Shown here piece by piece: positions 1-8,500 of a DNA stretch of 23,450 nucleotides. A model generated the notes under the pieces. It was not told the DNA's origin. It ran no database searches and saw nothing but the letters and a program-made list of their open reading frames with translations. The translations under genes and the position numbers were made by a program. Source of the stretch: Saccoglossus kowalevskii (lineage: Eukaryota; Hemichordata; Enteropneusta; Harrimaniidae); contig NW_003123408.1 in NCBI RefSeq assembly GCF_000003605.2, forward strand, positions 366,356 to 389,805. Direction: 5' to 3'. The stretch's first letter is position 1, and every line of letters begins with the position of its first letter.

Positions 1-78
1 TTGGTAGCTGGATTAAATTCTGACTATGGTTCAGATTTTTCTGATCAAGCCGAGAGCAACAGTGACACAGACATCTGA
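1..78 (+). CDS. 3' end of an unidentified gene (C-terminal 25 codons, 5' part outside window)
   Basis: Frame 1 is open from the window edge to a TGA at 76-78; the other two plus frames hit stops within the first 27 bases or so. The encoded tail is hydrophilic and acidic, rich in Ser and Asp, and ends in SDTDI. A poly(A) signal follows 50 bases later, which fits a last coding exon. No domain is visible in 25 residues, so the protein cannot be named. An acidic Ser/Asp tail is common in nuclear and cytoskeletal adaptor proteins, but that is not evidence of function. It could also be a chance open frame; the correctly placed poly(A) signal is the main argument against that. Confidence 0.5.
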   Translation: MVAGLNSDYGSDFSDQAESNSDTDI

Positions 79-127
79 TATATCATGTTCTGAATATGCA
101 TGTTCTCTACAGCTACTTTGTTGTTAA

Positions 128-133
128 AATAAA
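128..133 (+). terminator. poly(A) signal AATAAA of the gene ending at 78
   Basis: A canonical AATAAA lies 50 bases after the TGA. It is followed at about 160-182 by a GT-rich stretch (GTGTTTATTTGTGTGTGTGTG), the usual downstream element of a cleavage site. Confidence 0.65.
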
Positions 134-224
134 CCGTGCATAGTATATTGTATACAACTTGTGTTTATTTGTGTGTGTGTGCGAAAATTATTGAAAAAAA
201 TGTGCGGGACTGGTAACATTTTAG

Positions 225-258
225 CAGGGCTTGTAACTTTTGAAAGTTACCACCCCTG
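225..258. repeat. short inverted repeat (hairpin)
   Basis: CAGGG and GTAACTTT are mirrored by AAAGTTAC and CCCTG around a TG centre. The inner 8-bp arms are perfect. It lies just past the first gene's cleavage region. It may be a small transposon end or a fortuitous palindrome. Confidence 0.4.
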
Positions 259-1746
259 ATGTCTGGTATGTAATCTGGACAAATTTCCTACACTGGTCAC
301 ACTGGAATTATTTTTTTAATTTGCTCTTGCAATAATCTTGCAGAAATACAAAATCATGGTTTCGGCAGATTATCGACGGTTTTGTTAAAGGAAATTGATA
401 TGTTGCAAAACAATAAAACATGATTACGACAAATCATGTCGTAATCAGTCTGCAATACCACAAGTGTCACGACAGTTTACAACCCCTACAATTGCCGTAA
501 ACTGTACCTCTTCGAGAGATGGCACACCAGGAATGTCTTCTAAAAATAAGGCTAGTTTCAGCAATCGTGGCCAAATTTTCACATTATGAACAGTTACACA
601 CAATAGATTAAACCGAGACGCACACAGACACAGAATTGAAAATGGCAGCAGTCAGGTGATTTTGTTTACGACATTTGCTGTGAATTGTGGGCGTTGGACA
701 CTCGCGTCACCCAATCAGCCTTACACCCTTTTTATGAACGGCACACTCCGTTCCGCTAACAGTGTGACTGGAGTGTTTGTAGCATTATCCTACCGGGCGG
801 GAGGAACATTACAACCTCCAGCGATAATTGTTCCAGGGTGCACATGTATAACGTTTTATGTGAATTATTATGCAAATCAGATAATTATATAATAGAAACC
901 CTAATAATAAGATAAATAAGATGGTAAGCAAGCATCTATGCATGGAGTTTCATCAAAAACCAACGTACGATTCTTCAGATATCAGCGCAACAGTGTGACA
1001 CATGCGTACTAACTGCAAAGACTCATTGTGTGCTTTGCGCACAAGAGTAAAAAATTGCGAGAAGAATTATCTAAATTTGTTCTTATGGCTTTTGTTAGGT
1101 CCATGCATACAAGCATACTGACTTCTATATTTGACTGCCTCAATCATTCATGAATAAGAAGCATCCTATCTGTTACTCTGATTATTCATCCGACAAAATA
1201 TTGGGATAACCACATATACTTATTACAAGCAGGCAGGGGAAAAAAGTAAACAAAGAAAACTCTTGGTAGTAAGCGAAAGTTTGTGGGAGGCATTGTGCCC
1301 TGTTATCCCTTTGTTATGCAAACAAAAGAAAAGCAAACAGCTGGTGTGACCACATCTGGAAACAGAAATTGCTTTGTTCCTAACTCTAGTTGTAAACTGC
1401 TTTGTTTAAGGCAAAATTTTGAGAATTTTCATTCCTTTTAACAAAGTTTGATTTTAGTACAAAACCTGTCAAATACAACTAACGTTATTTCAGGTTAGTT
1501 AGGCATGCCCCAAACTATCAAGGATGTTATCCAGTGGTTTTCAGCCACTAGGTGAATGATTATTTTTCTTGGACAGTGAGCAGACAATCCAAATTATCAA
1601 TACAAAGTCTTCAAAAAAATCAACTTCAGTTTTACAGCCAAGTCCTGCTACTTTATATAAACAAATAAAGGTAACCTTGACCCCGTTAATAAACTCATTT
1701 AAAAAGGGCCCTCAAGAGGAAGTTCAATAGCGTATTTACAACTGTT
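259..1746. other. intergenic DNA without a recognised gene
   Basis: Apart from the hairpins at 421-447 and 472-505, nothing recognisable was found. Open frames here are short and resemble no family. The stretch around 640-900 is less AT-rich, but no exon with acceptable splice sites and homology could be argued. Confidence 0.5.
421..447. repeat. perfect 10-bp inverted repeat
   Basis: TGATTACGAC (421-430) is mirrored by GTCGTAATCA (438-447) with a 7-base loop. A second perfect inverted repeat lies just downstream, ACAGTTTAC (472-480) against GTAAACTGT (497-505). The function is unknown. Confidence 0.5.
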
Positions 1747-1885
1747 CTGATGAAAGCTTTATATAAATGTAATTTCTGGTAAACTTATATTAGAAACATT
1801 CATTTTTTATATTATATTTATTATAATATAAACTTGTAAAAATTCCATTCAGCTTTATGTGAATGCCATTTTTGGTTTCATCAGT
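1747..1885. repeat. AT-rich palindromic element, MITE-like
   Basis: CTGATGAAA near 1750 is mirrored by TTTCATCAG near 1880. Inside, GTAAACTTATATTA is mirrored by TAATATAAACTTGTAA around an ATTATATTTATTATAAT centre. This near-palindromic structure of about 140 bp is typical of a short non-autonomous DNA transposon. No target-site duplication was resolved, so boundaries are approximate. Confidence 0.45.
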
Positions 1886-2057
1886 ACAAATCCGAATATA
1901 AACATTAAACTTACTACATTCAATATTGGATAAAGTTAAAACATTACACGCAACTCACTGAAAGTTGGAGGCAGCAACAGAGCTGCTTTGAACAACAAAT
2001 GAACTGGTCTGAAGTACAAGGTCATCTTTGTGATTCATCGTTGAATGGCGACCACAG

Positions 2058-2126
2058 ACTCTGCAATCTCAATGGTATTTACTGTATTAACAGAGTACAG
2101 ATGAAAATACACATTGAGACTGGAGT
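2058..2126 (+). ncRNA. miRNA-like hairpin A
   Basis: First of four related hairpins. The 5' arm contains ATCTCAATGGTATTTACTGT and the 3' arm contains ACAGATGAAAATACACATTG followed by AGACTGGAGT. Pairs run CTCAATG/CATTGAG, then GTATTT/AAATAC, then CTGT/ACAG at a 4-base loop (ATTA), with small internal loops. Length (69 nt) and interrupted pairing resemble a pre-miRNA. Transcription and strand are not shown by sequence: one A.C mismatch here would be a G.U wobble on the minus strand. Confidence 0.55.
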
Positions 2127-2230
2127 GTAAGTAGTCTTCACAGCAAACTTGTCGATAGATCAAAGTATCTTTCCATGACTTCAAGCTTCAATCAATGTTA
2201 TCTTGCTGTACAGGTGTTTGAAGACACTTT

Positions 2231-2294
2231 CCAGTCAACCTGAATGGCATTTACTGCTGTGAATGTATGCAGTGTAAAGTGCCATTTAGGCTGG
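2231..2294 (+). ncRNA. miRNA-like hairpin B
   Basis: Second hairpin, 64 nt. CCAG is closed by CTGG, CCTGAATGGCA by TGCCATTTAGG, TTTAC by GTAAA and TGC by GCA, with bulges of one to three bases. This is the clearest pre-miRNA-like fold of the four. The 5' arm CCTGAATGGCATTTACTG matches the arm conserved in the other three hairpins. Its G.U wobble favours the plus strand. It is followed at 2291-2302 by a 12-base palindrome, CTGGCCGGCCAG. Confidence 0.6.
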
Positions 2295-2451
2295 CCGGCC
2301 AGAGTCAGTCCACACAATATATCCATCACCCACAAATCAAATGTTTTAGAAACTTTGCGCACAAGTTATGCCTGAAGTAACAACTCCCTGAAAAGACTAA
2401 CTACTAAACTTCCTTTACTCAGAAAATCCAGAAAGTCGTCTTAGTGATAAA

Positions 2452-2521
2452 CGCTCTAATCTCAGTGGCATTTACTGTTCTTTGGCTAAAACAGATGAAA
2501 ATGCACACAGAGATTGGAGCG
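2452..2521 (+). ncRNA. miRNA-like hairpin C
   Basis: Third hairpin, 70 nt. CGCTCTAATCTC pairs with GAGATTGGAGCG over 12 positions with one wobble (plus strand). Inside, GCATTT pairs with AAATGC and CTGTT with AACAG. Where hairpins A and D have a T-A pair (GTATTT/AAATAC), this one and B have C-G, a compensatory change. Confidence 0.6.
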
Positions 2522-2569
2522 GCCAACACAAAATTAGATTAGAAGACTTAAACTTGCTTGGAAGGACCA

Positions 2570-2641
2570 CCCTGCAATCTGAATGGTATTTACTGTATAG
2601 ATTGATACCAACAGATGAAAATACACATCCAGACTGAAGGG
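2570..2641 (+). ncRNA. miRNA-like hairpin D
   Basis: Fourth hairpin, 72 nt. The outer stem is CCCT/AGGG, then TCTG/CAGA, where A and C have TCTC/GAGA (a C-G to G-C swap that keeps pairing). Inner pairs are GTATTT/AAATAC and CTGT/ACAG. Two A.C mismatches would be G.U wobbles on the minus strand, so strand is undecided. The 3' side is about 50 bases from the NTAQ1 poly(A) signal. Confidence 0.55.
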
Positions 2642-2689
2642 TATGCCCCAGGAGAATCTACATCTTTGATGATTAATAAAAGACAGGAC

Positions 2690-2695
2690 TTTATT
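2690..2695 (-). terminator. poly(A) signal of NTAQ1
   Basis: TTTATT on the plus strand reads AATAAA on the minus strand. It lies 175 bases past the NTAQ1 stop codon and is the nearest canonical signal on that strand. Confidence 0.6.
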
Positions 2696-2870
2696 TAAAA
2701 CGATTACAATATAATACAATACAAACTGATGTAAATACATTTACAATTGCAGGAAGAAGTCAAAATTAAGACTTTAACATGCATAGGTCTTCATACAATG
2801 TAAATAGATGGCAACAGTATGAAATAAAGATGTATATATAATGTAAATTTTAACATTTCTGGCAACTTCA

Positions 2871-5237
2871 CTAACCACAAGAAAAATGAAAATTAAAAGC
2901 TTGAAGTGTCATTACTTCCCCAACACCAAAGGAGGGATTTACTGAGATGAAGTCGTTCAAATTCATAATTGATTCTGAAGGATAAAAATAAAGTTTGATA
3001 TTAGGCACCTAGTTTAACTTCTGTTATAAAATTTTATTTCAAACTTTGTCTAAAATTTTATTTACCGTACATTTACTGTTGAGGGGACTTGCCTTTTGTC
3101 TGAATGCACGGGTAGATGGGAGGGGGTGCTAACCATTGCCCATCCTTCAACATGTGCGACCTGTCAGACGCAAAAGTTTCCAGGTATTCGGAAGCTCTGA
3201 TCACTCTAAATTTCCTAGAACGGAATATAATGCACGCAATGCAATCACAATCTAAGCAAAACACTTGTTATCATTCAAGTTTTATCTTGTTCATGTATCG
3301 AGTTTAGAGATGGAAAGATCCTTACCGATGATACTGCTGTTTTAACTGCTCATTACGAAATGTTTGACTGGAATAATCCAAGAATGGGGTCGGAAATTCA
3401 AGGACAGAGTCAAGATCATAAACTTCAGCATTCCCAGTATTACTTTTCTGTATTAATATTACGTGGTAATCCTTAAAAATATCCAATTAACTTAAAAATG
3501 TAACATTGAAAGATTCAATAAATTTAATTGGGGTTCTTTTTTTCTTTCTGTAGACTTGCTTAACAAGTCTATGCATGCATTTATATGCTATGAACAGCTG
3601 TTTATCATACTAAAGAGCATGCACTAACCAAACACTTTTAAAATAATGCACTTTTGTCATTTTCAACGTTTTTTCAAAAGACTTCAAGGTAATTATTAAC
3701 TTTGCAATCAATTGTCAATTTTTAACTGTAAAACTTGAAACCTACCCAGACAACAGGTACATCGGCACTTTGTGCAGCTTTTTGCATCCACAACGGAACC
3801 TACAATTTTAAATGATTGCCATTTATTTTAGATTTGAAAGAATCTTAACCATAAAATCAAATTGTAAATAGAAAATAATTAACTTACTGTTTTGAATTGG
3901 TTTGAAATGAAAACTGCATAACAATCTTCAATCAAATCTGGGTATCTGCTTTGAACATGCTCGCACAGCTTCCACACATTTTCTTCACTATCAAAACCAG
4001 GGAAACGGAAAAACGTCATTTACGAAGACGTAAACAAACCAGGATGATTCAAGCACAACAACCGAATTTAAATTGGCATATTGCCAGAATCGTGTAAAGG
4101 CAATATTCTTTTGCGTGCCTATCAAATTTGTTACAATTTTCCCGCGCGTTTTTGGTCACACTGAACTGCGCCACTGAATTTGCATTTTTTTTACACAGTA
4201 AAACACAGTGTGAAACTGCGTCATTAACAAATTCCGACTTAAAAGAAGGCGCCAACATTCAATTTTACTTCTATTTTCAAAGCACAATTCATCAAAGTTT
4301 GCGGGAATAACTGCGTATGTGAACTAGGTCATCGACGCTCGTAGCTACGGAAAAACCGTTCCATTTTCGGTAATTTATGCAAATTGATTCAATGCAGTAC
4401 ATTCATCGACTCTAATAGAGTTGAATAAAAACGCAGCAACAAATCAGCGTAACATTGAACACTAAGAGAAATACTACTCTAAATCTCATGAATGAACATG
4501 TACGGCTTTCAAGAACACCCAGGCCAATTGTGTTTATGCAAATGTTTGAGGCCTCTCGGTAGTAAACATTTCGTAGTAGAAAAATGGACGACACATGTTG
4601 GGCTCTTTCAAACAAAAAAACACAATTTCAAATGTTAAAATTATCACCACTCTCTTTTAGAAATTAACAAAAAATTGTTTTAATATTGTTGACGTTATGT
4701 ACAATAATATATTATTGAGTTATGTGTGGCCGAAGACTCACTTTATGTCGTTTTTCACGACTTTCGTGTACGACTGTTACAAATTTACGAGTATTTTTCA
4801 AAATGGATGGTGAACAATAACTTTTACACATGTGGGTTCGAATACGTGCAACAAATGACTATAGAAAAATAACACCACTCACCAAAACAATCCTAGACGG
4901 TCGGTAAATTGCCAGAGAAAATTTTCAAAGTGGAATTGTTTTAAAAATGTACGTTTTTGGTCGTTCCCGCGCTGTGTACCACGAGGCCAAAACCCACGCG
5001 ACGCTACGTACTGTGACCCTTGGCCCTCAAAATGCTAACGACTCTCTAGGCGGGAGTCTCAAAATTCGTTTTGTAGATAGAGCAAGTATAAGTGAATTTT
5101 ACAAAATCTGTTCCAAATTATTCCTAAATATGTCAGAATGGTGGTATGACATATCGCGCACAATTTACTCACCAATAACAGGACGTATAAATGCATTCTT
5201 CACGAGGCGGGAACAGAGACCCACATGCTCCAGCCAT
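2871..5237 (-). CDS. NTAQ1: Protein N-terminal glutamine amidohydrolase (NTAQ1/WDYHV1/tungus), complete, six exons, 196 aa
   Basis: Deamidates N-terminal Gln of proteins to Glu, feeding them into the Arg/N-degron pathway; a cytosolic/nuclear enzyme. Minus-strand coding exons: 5237-5173, 3987-3888, 3799-3746, 3471-3326, 3214-3093, 2974-2871. Frames join exactly to 196 residues plus TAG, against 205 in human. Landmarks: YTSCYC then EENVWKLCE at the N-terminus, WDYHV at 73-77, YDLD at 91-94, [20 protein letters not shown], and MNLNDFIS near the C-terminus. The family's Cys-His-Asp triad maps to Cys22, His76 and Asp92. Start 5237 is chosen because it is the in-frame ATG leading into the conserved Cys motif. 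The Cys22 codon is split by intron 1 (TG|T). Introns 1-4 are GT-AG; intron 5 (3092-2975) appears to be GC-AG. It is head-to-head with ALG13. Identity rests on family motifs throughout and is very secure; the extreme C-terminus is the least conserved part. Confidence 0.95.
2975..3092 (-). other. GC-AG intron (NTAQ1 intron 5)
   Basis: On the minus strand the exon ends ACAAAAG and the intron begins GCAAGT, the strong consensus typical of GC donors. It ends in TTATCCTTCAG. Splicing here joins a phase-1 boundary and restores the conserved MNLNDFIS segment. Without splicing, the frame stops after about seven unrelated residues (GKSPQQ then TAA). Confidence 0.8.
3988..5172 (-). other. NTAQ1 intron 1
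   Basis: An 1185-bp intron. The donor ATTG|GTGAGT and the acceptor GTTTTGATAG|TGAAG are both good. No repeat or gene was recognised inside; open frames within it have no visible homology. Confidence 0.8.
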
Positions 5238-5492
5238 TTGTGTGTATGTGCGTAGTCCATAATGCAACGCGACAACGTGACACTCGTTCGAGGCTTTGAA
5301 AAACATATTCCTCGTCCACAGATTGTTAAAATTATTTCACATATTTCAAATTCTTATTTTGTATTTTACCCACGCAATAATATTAATTTCAACAAACTGA
5401 AGTTTAGGATAACTATGAAATGAAATATATTATCAAATACTACTTTACTAAAAATTTCTTCGCGAAAGAGGAGCATAACCTAAAATGGCAAC
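5238..5492. promoter_or_regulatory. divergent (bidirectional) promoter region between NTAQ1 and ALG13
   Basis: Only 255 bp separate the two start codons, and the genes point away from each other. The NTAQ1-proximal part, including its first exon, has more CG dinucleotides than the surrounding AT-rich DNA, as in CpG-type housekeeping promoters. No clear TATA box is placed for either gene. AAAATGGC just before the ALG13 start resembles a YY1-type site, but it also overlaps an ATG. Transcription starts cannot be read from sequence. Confidence 0.65.
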
Positions 5493-5585
5493 ATGGCTGG
5501 TAGAGAGAAGATGGTATTTGTCACTGTGGGAACAACAAAGTTTGACGCGCTGGTCGAGGCTGTTTCATCCCCCAGCATACGTAGA
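5485..5585 (+). other. overlapping out-of-frame upstream ATG of ALG13
   Basis: ATG at 5485 has strong context (A at -3, G at +4) and opens a different frame that overlaps the ALG13 start by 8 bases. In spliced mRNA it runs through exon 1 and stops a few codons into exon 2. It matters only if transcription starts upstream of 5485. Confidence 0.45.
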
Positions 5586-8500
5586 GTGAGTCATGATGTA
5601 TAATCACGCCCGTTAACATGATTCAGAACCATATATATTGACCAACACAGACAGAAACACAAAATTATTGAATGCGTGTATTTGATGGCCGTCCTTGACA
5701 GAAAAAGCCGTTAATATCTAAAACCGCGGGAAGACCCGTTACGTCAGGGTTACGTAATATACTAGTAGTTTGGGTTACAGACACGAATTTACAAAGCCAG
5801 AGCGCGTCCTACGTGTATCTTGTCCGTTGTCGCCAAGAAAAAAATGCCACAAAATCAAAATAAATTTCAGTGATAGTTGGGCACGTTTTCACAACTGGTG
5901 GGTGACAAATGTTCAATTTTACCAATAATACTCGTTTCTATGGCAACGTCAGTAAACAGAAGTGCCACTTTCAACTGAAATGTTGCCGATCTTTGTGTTT
6001 CATCTCTCCATTGAGCTAAACATTATTCAACCTCAAAACGTAGTGGTCTGAGATTCAAAAACACTTTTGAATAAATAAAAGTTGTTGAGATTAAAATCTA
6101 AATAATTTACTTAATAGTTCAACTGTTGAACATTTATACTTACAGGTAATTATTAAATTATGAAATCCATCAATAACTCCTTCAACCTGGACTAGTTCTT
6201 CCTAGCATCATCTTGCTTGCTTGTCCATAATCTCTAGTCTGACCTTGATAACTCATAACAACTAACAGTAACCTTGTTAGAAGAGATTCAATGCCATGCT
6301 AGTCTGAATGTGACTGTGAACCATACAAGATTACTCATACCCTTATAACACTCTTAACTTAAAATCCGAATGTGCTACATTTTCACCTGTTGCGAGTGAA
6401 TTTTTCCGCTGGTGATTCGTCCTCTAGGGTGAGTCACTCTAAGTATGATTCATTCTTGGGTGGAATAATTATATAATTATAATAAAAAAATAATAATTAA
6501 AATTTAAATGAATGTTTTTTTACATTACCCCCTTCTGTGTTTTTATAAGATAAAACCCATGATAGTATTGGATTCTTCAAAGTTAATTTCTCTCCAAACT
6601 ACAGCCAAAACAAAGTCAGCTTGGACATTCAGTTGCGAGACATAACAAAAAAAACGCAGCCAGTGATACATTTTGAAAATAAAAATACAAAATAAACGCA
6701 ATCAGAGGCGCCGACCACGCACGTTGGTAATAACTAGAACGCGTTGTGACACAGTCTCACCAGCCTCTTTCACAGACGCAATATAATTATGCTATTTCCC
6801 AACGCACTTATATTTAATACATTGACGAAAAACACCACAAGAAAAATGTAAATCAGGCTTGTAATTACTAGTAACTCAACTTTTCATCACTGTAAAAGTG
6901 GATAAATTCGAATCAGCCAGCTCATGACCGGAGACGTCCACTCGTCTTCATTGATAACTCGCCAATTCACCATAATCGTGGTGGTGAACTGTTTAGCTGA
7001 TATTTCAAAAGATGGAGATTCAATTCATATTCATCCCAACTTATTTGAATATTCTTTCGGAAATTTGAGACATTGTTCAAAAAATCCTGTACAGCTATAT
7101 GTCTGATGTCAACTGATAATACGTAATTATCCAGCCAGTACTAGAAATTATTGCTGATAGTAAACATGTTTTGTATTAGGAAGTTGGATACTCGAACGTG
7201 TAGTTCCCAGGCGTGTAGTAGACGAGCTTAATCATACTGTCACATGTTTTTCGTCTTAGCCTTCAGTGGCGGATCCAGAGGGGGGGGGGCATGTCCACCC
7301 TCCCAAATGCATGACGATTCATATCATCTGGATTACGCATAGCTTCTCTGCGATTTACACTCCATATATCTTTAGCGAAGCTTGGACCCCCCAATACATT
7401 TTGCTGGACCCGCCACTGTTAGCCTTGTCTTTTCGTCTTAACCGTCGCAGCCCGCTTCAATTGAATGTTTAGTTTGATAATTTATAAACGTATATTCAGT
7501 GTCAGACTGCTGCTTTCAAGTTGTGTTAATACAAAGATGATTTAAACTTGTCCCTTTCTTTGCTAGCGTATTCAATATACGGAAATAGCATGCGTGTGTG
7601 CATTTGCGCGAGTGAAAGATGCAGGTGAGATTTCTCGTCGCAACGCATTCTATTTATTTCCAACGCGCGTGGTTGGCGTCTTTGATTGCGTTTATTTTGT
7701 TCTTTCATACTCAAAATCTATCGCTGGCACCGTTTATTTTGTCATGTCTCACAACTGAATGTCCAAGCTGACTTTGTTTTGGCTGTAATTCAGTCATGTC
7801 ATGTACTATCCTACTCAAACAGAAAGAAACTACAGAAAATAAATTGACTTCAAGTTTAGTTTTCAAGATCACCTCACTAAAAGTTAGTACAGTATTTTTA
7901 TATTGACAATTTCAATATGAACAAGGCCCAAAGATAAAAAAAATAACATTACTATCAGTAATTTCCCAAACCTTTTAGAAAGGAAGCTGAAATATTGTAT
8001 ATTTACTCATTTCTGAAGAATTATCATAGATTATCAACATTTTAGATGGATATTAGACAGAGGTATTCAGAAAAAATAAAATTTAATTCATTTTAAATTT
8101 ATACCTCTGAAATTAATTATTTCTAAAGCAATAGTAGTGATCAAGATGTGATTCAATAGACAATACACAAAATAGTGATAGAGGTTAAAAACAAAAGATT
8201 TATTTCTTTTCTCTTTGAGTGCCAACACAAGGCACCATAAAAAATACATGTAGTTTCATTTATATCTAGTCTGCTTTTTTCTGCACAAAAAGTTGCAATC
8301 AGAAACTGGAAGCAATGTCACACTTTGTTTGTTTGGTTCAAAATTAAGATTGAATTCAGAGAGAATTACAGAAAAAGTGAACAAGTTTACCTCAATTTGA
8401 AACAAACTTGCATGGCACCCAAGCCCTGTAGAAAATGGGTGAAAGGGGAATCTGACCAAGTGAATGTAAATACACGGTCTAATATTAAAATTGCACGACA

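Noticed and set aside
642-655. Possible first exon (ATGGCAGCAGTCAG followed by GTGATT)
   Set aside because: Only five codons, no recognisable partner exon, and the donor is weak.
656-892. 78-codon open frame
   Set aside because: No family resemblance, and it starts next to the equally unsupported ATG at 642.
3888-4019. NTAQ1 start codon at 4019
   Set aside because: It would put Ser in place of the catalytic Cys and lose the SCYC motif; the exon at 5173-5237 restores both with good splice sites.
4830-4850. tRNA T-arm-like GGGTTCGAATACG
   Set aside because: No matching A box, acceptor stem or cloverleaf upstream.
4947-5255. 102-codon plus-strand open frame
   Set aside because: It is antisense to NTAQ1 exon 1 and its promoter; the minus strand carries the conserved protein and splice site.
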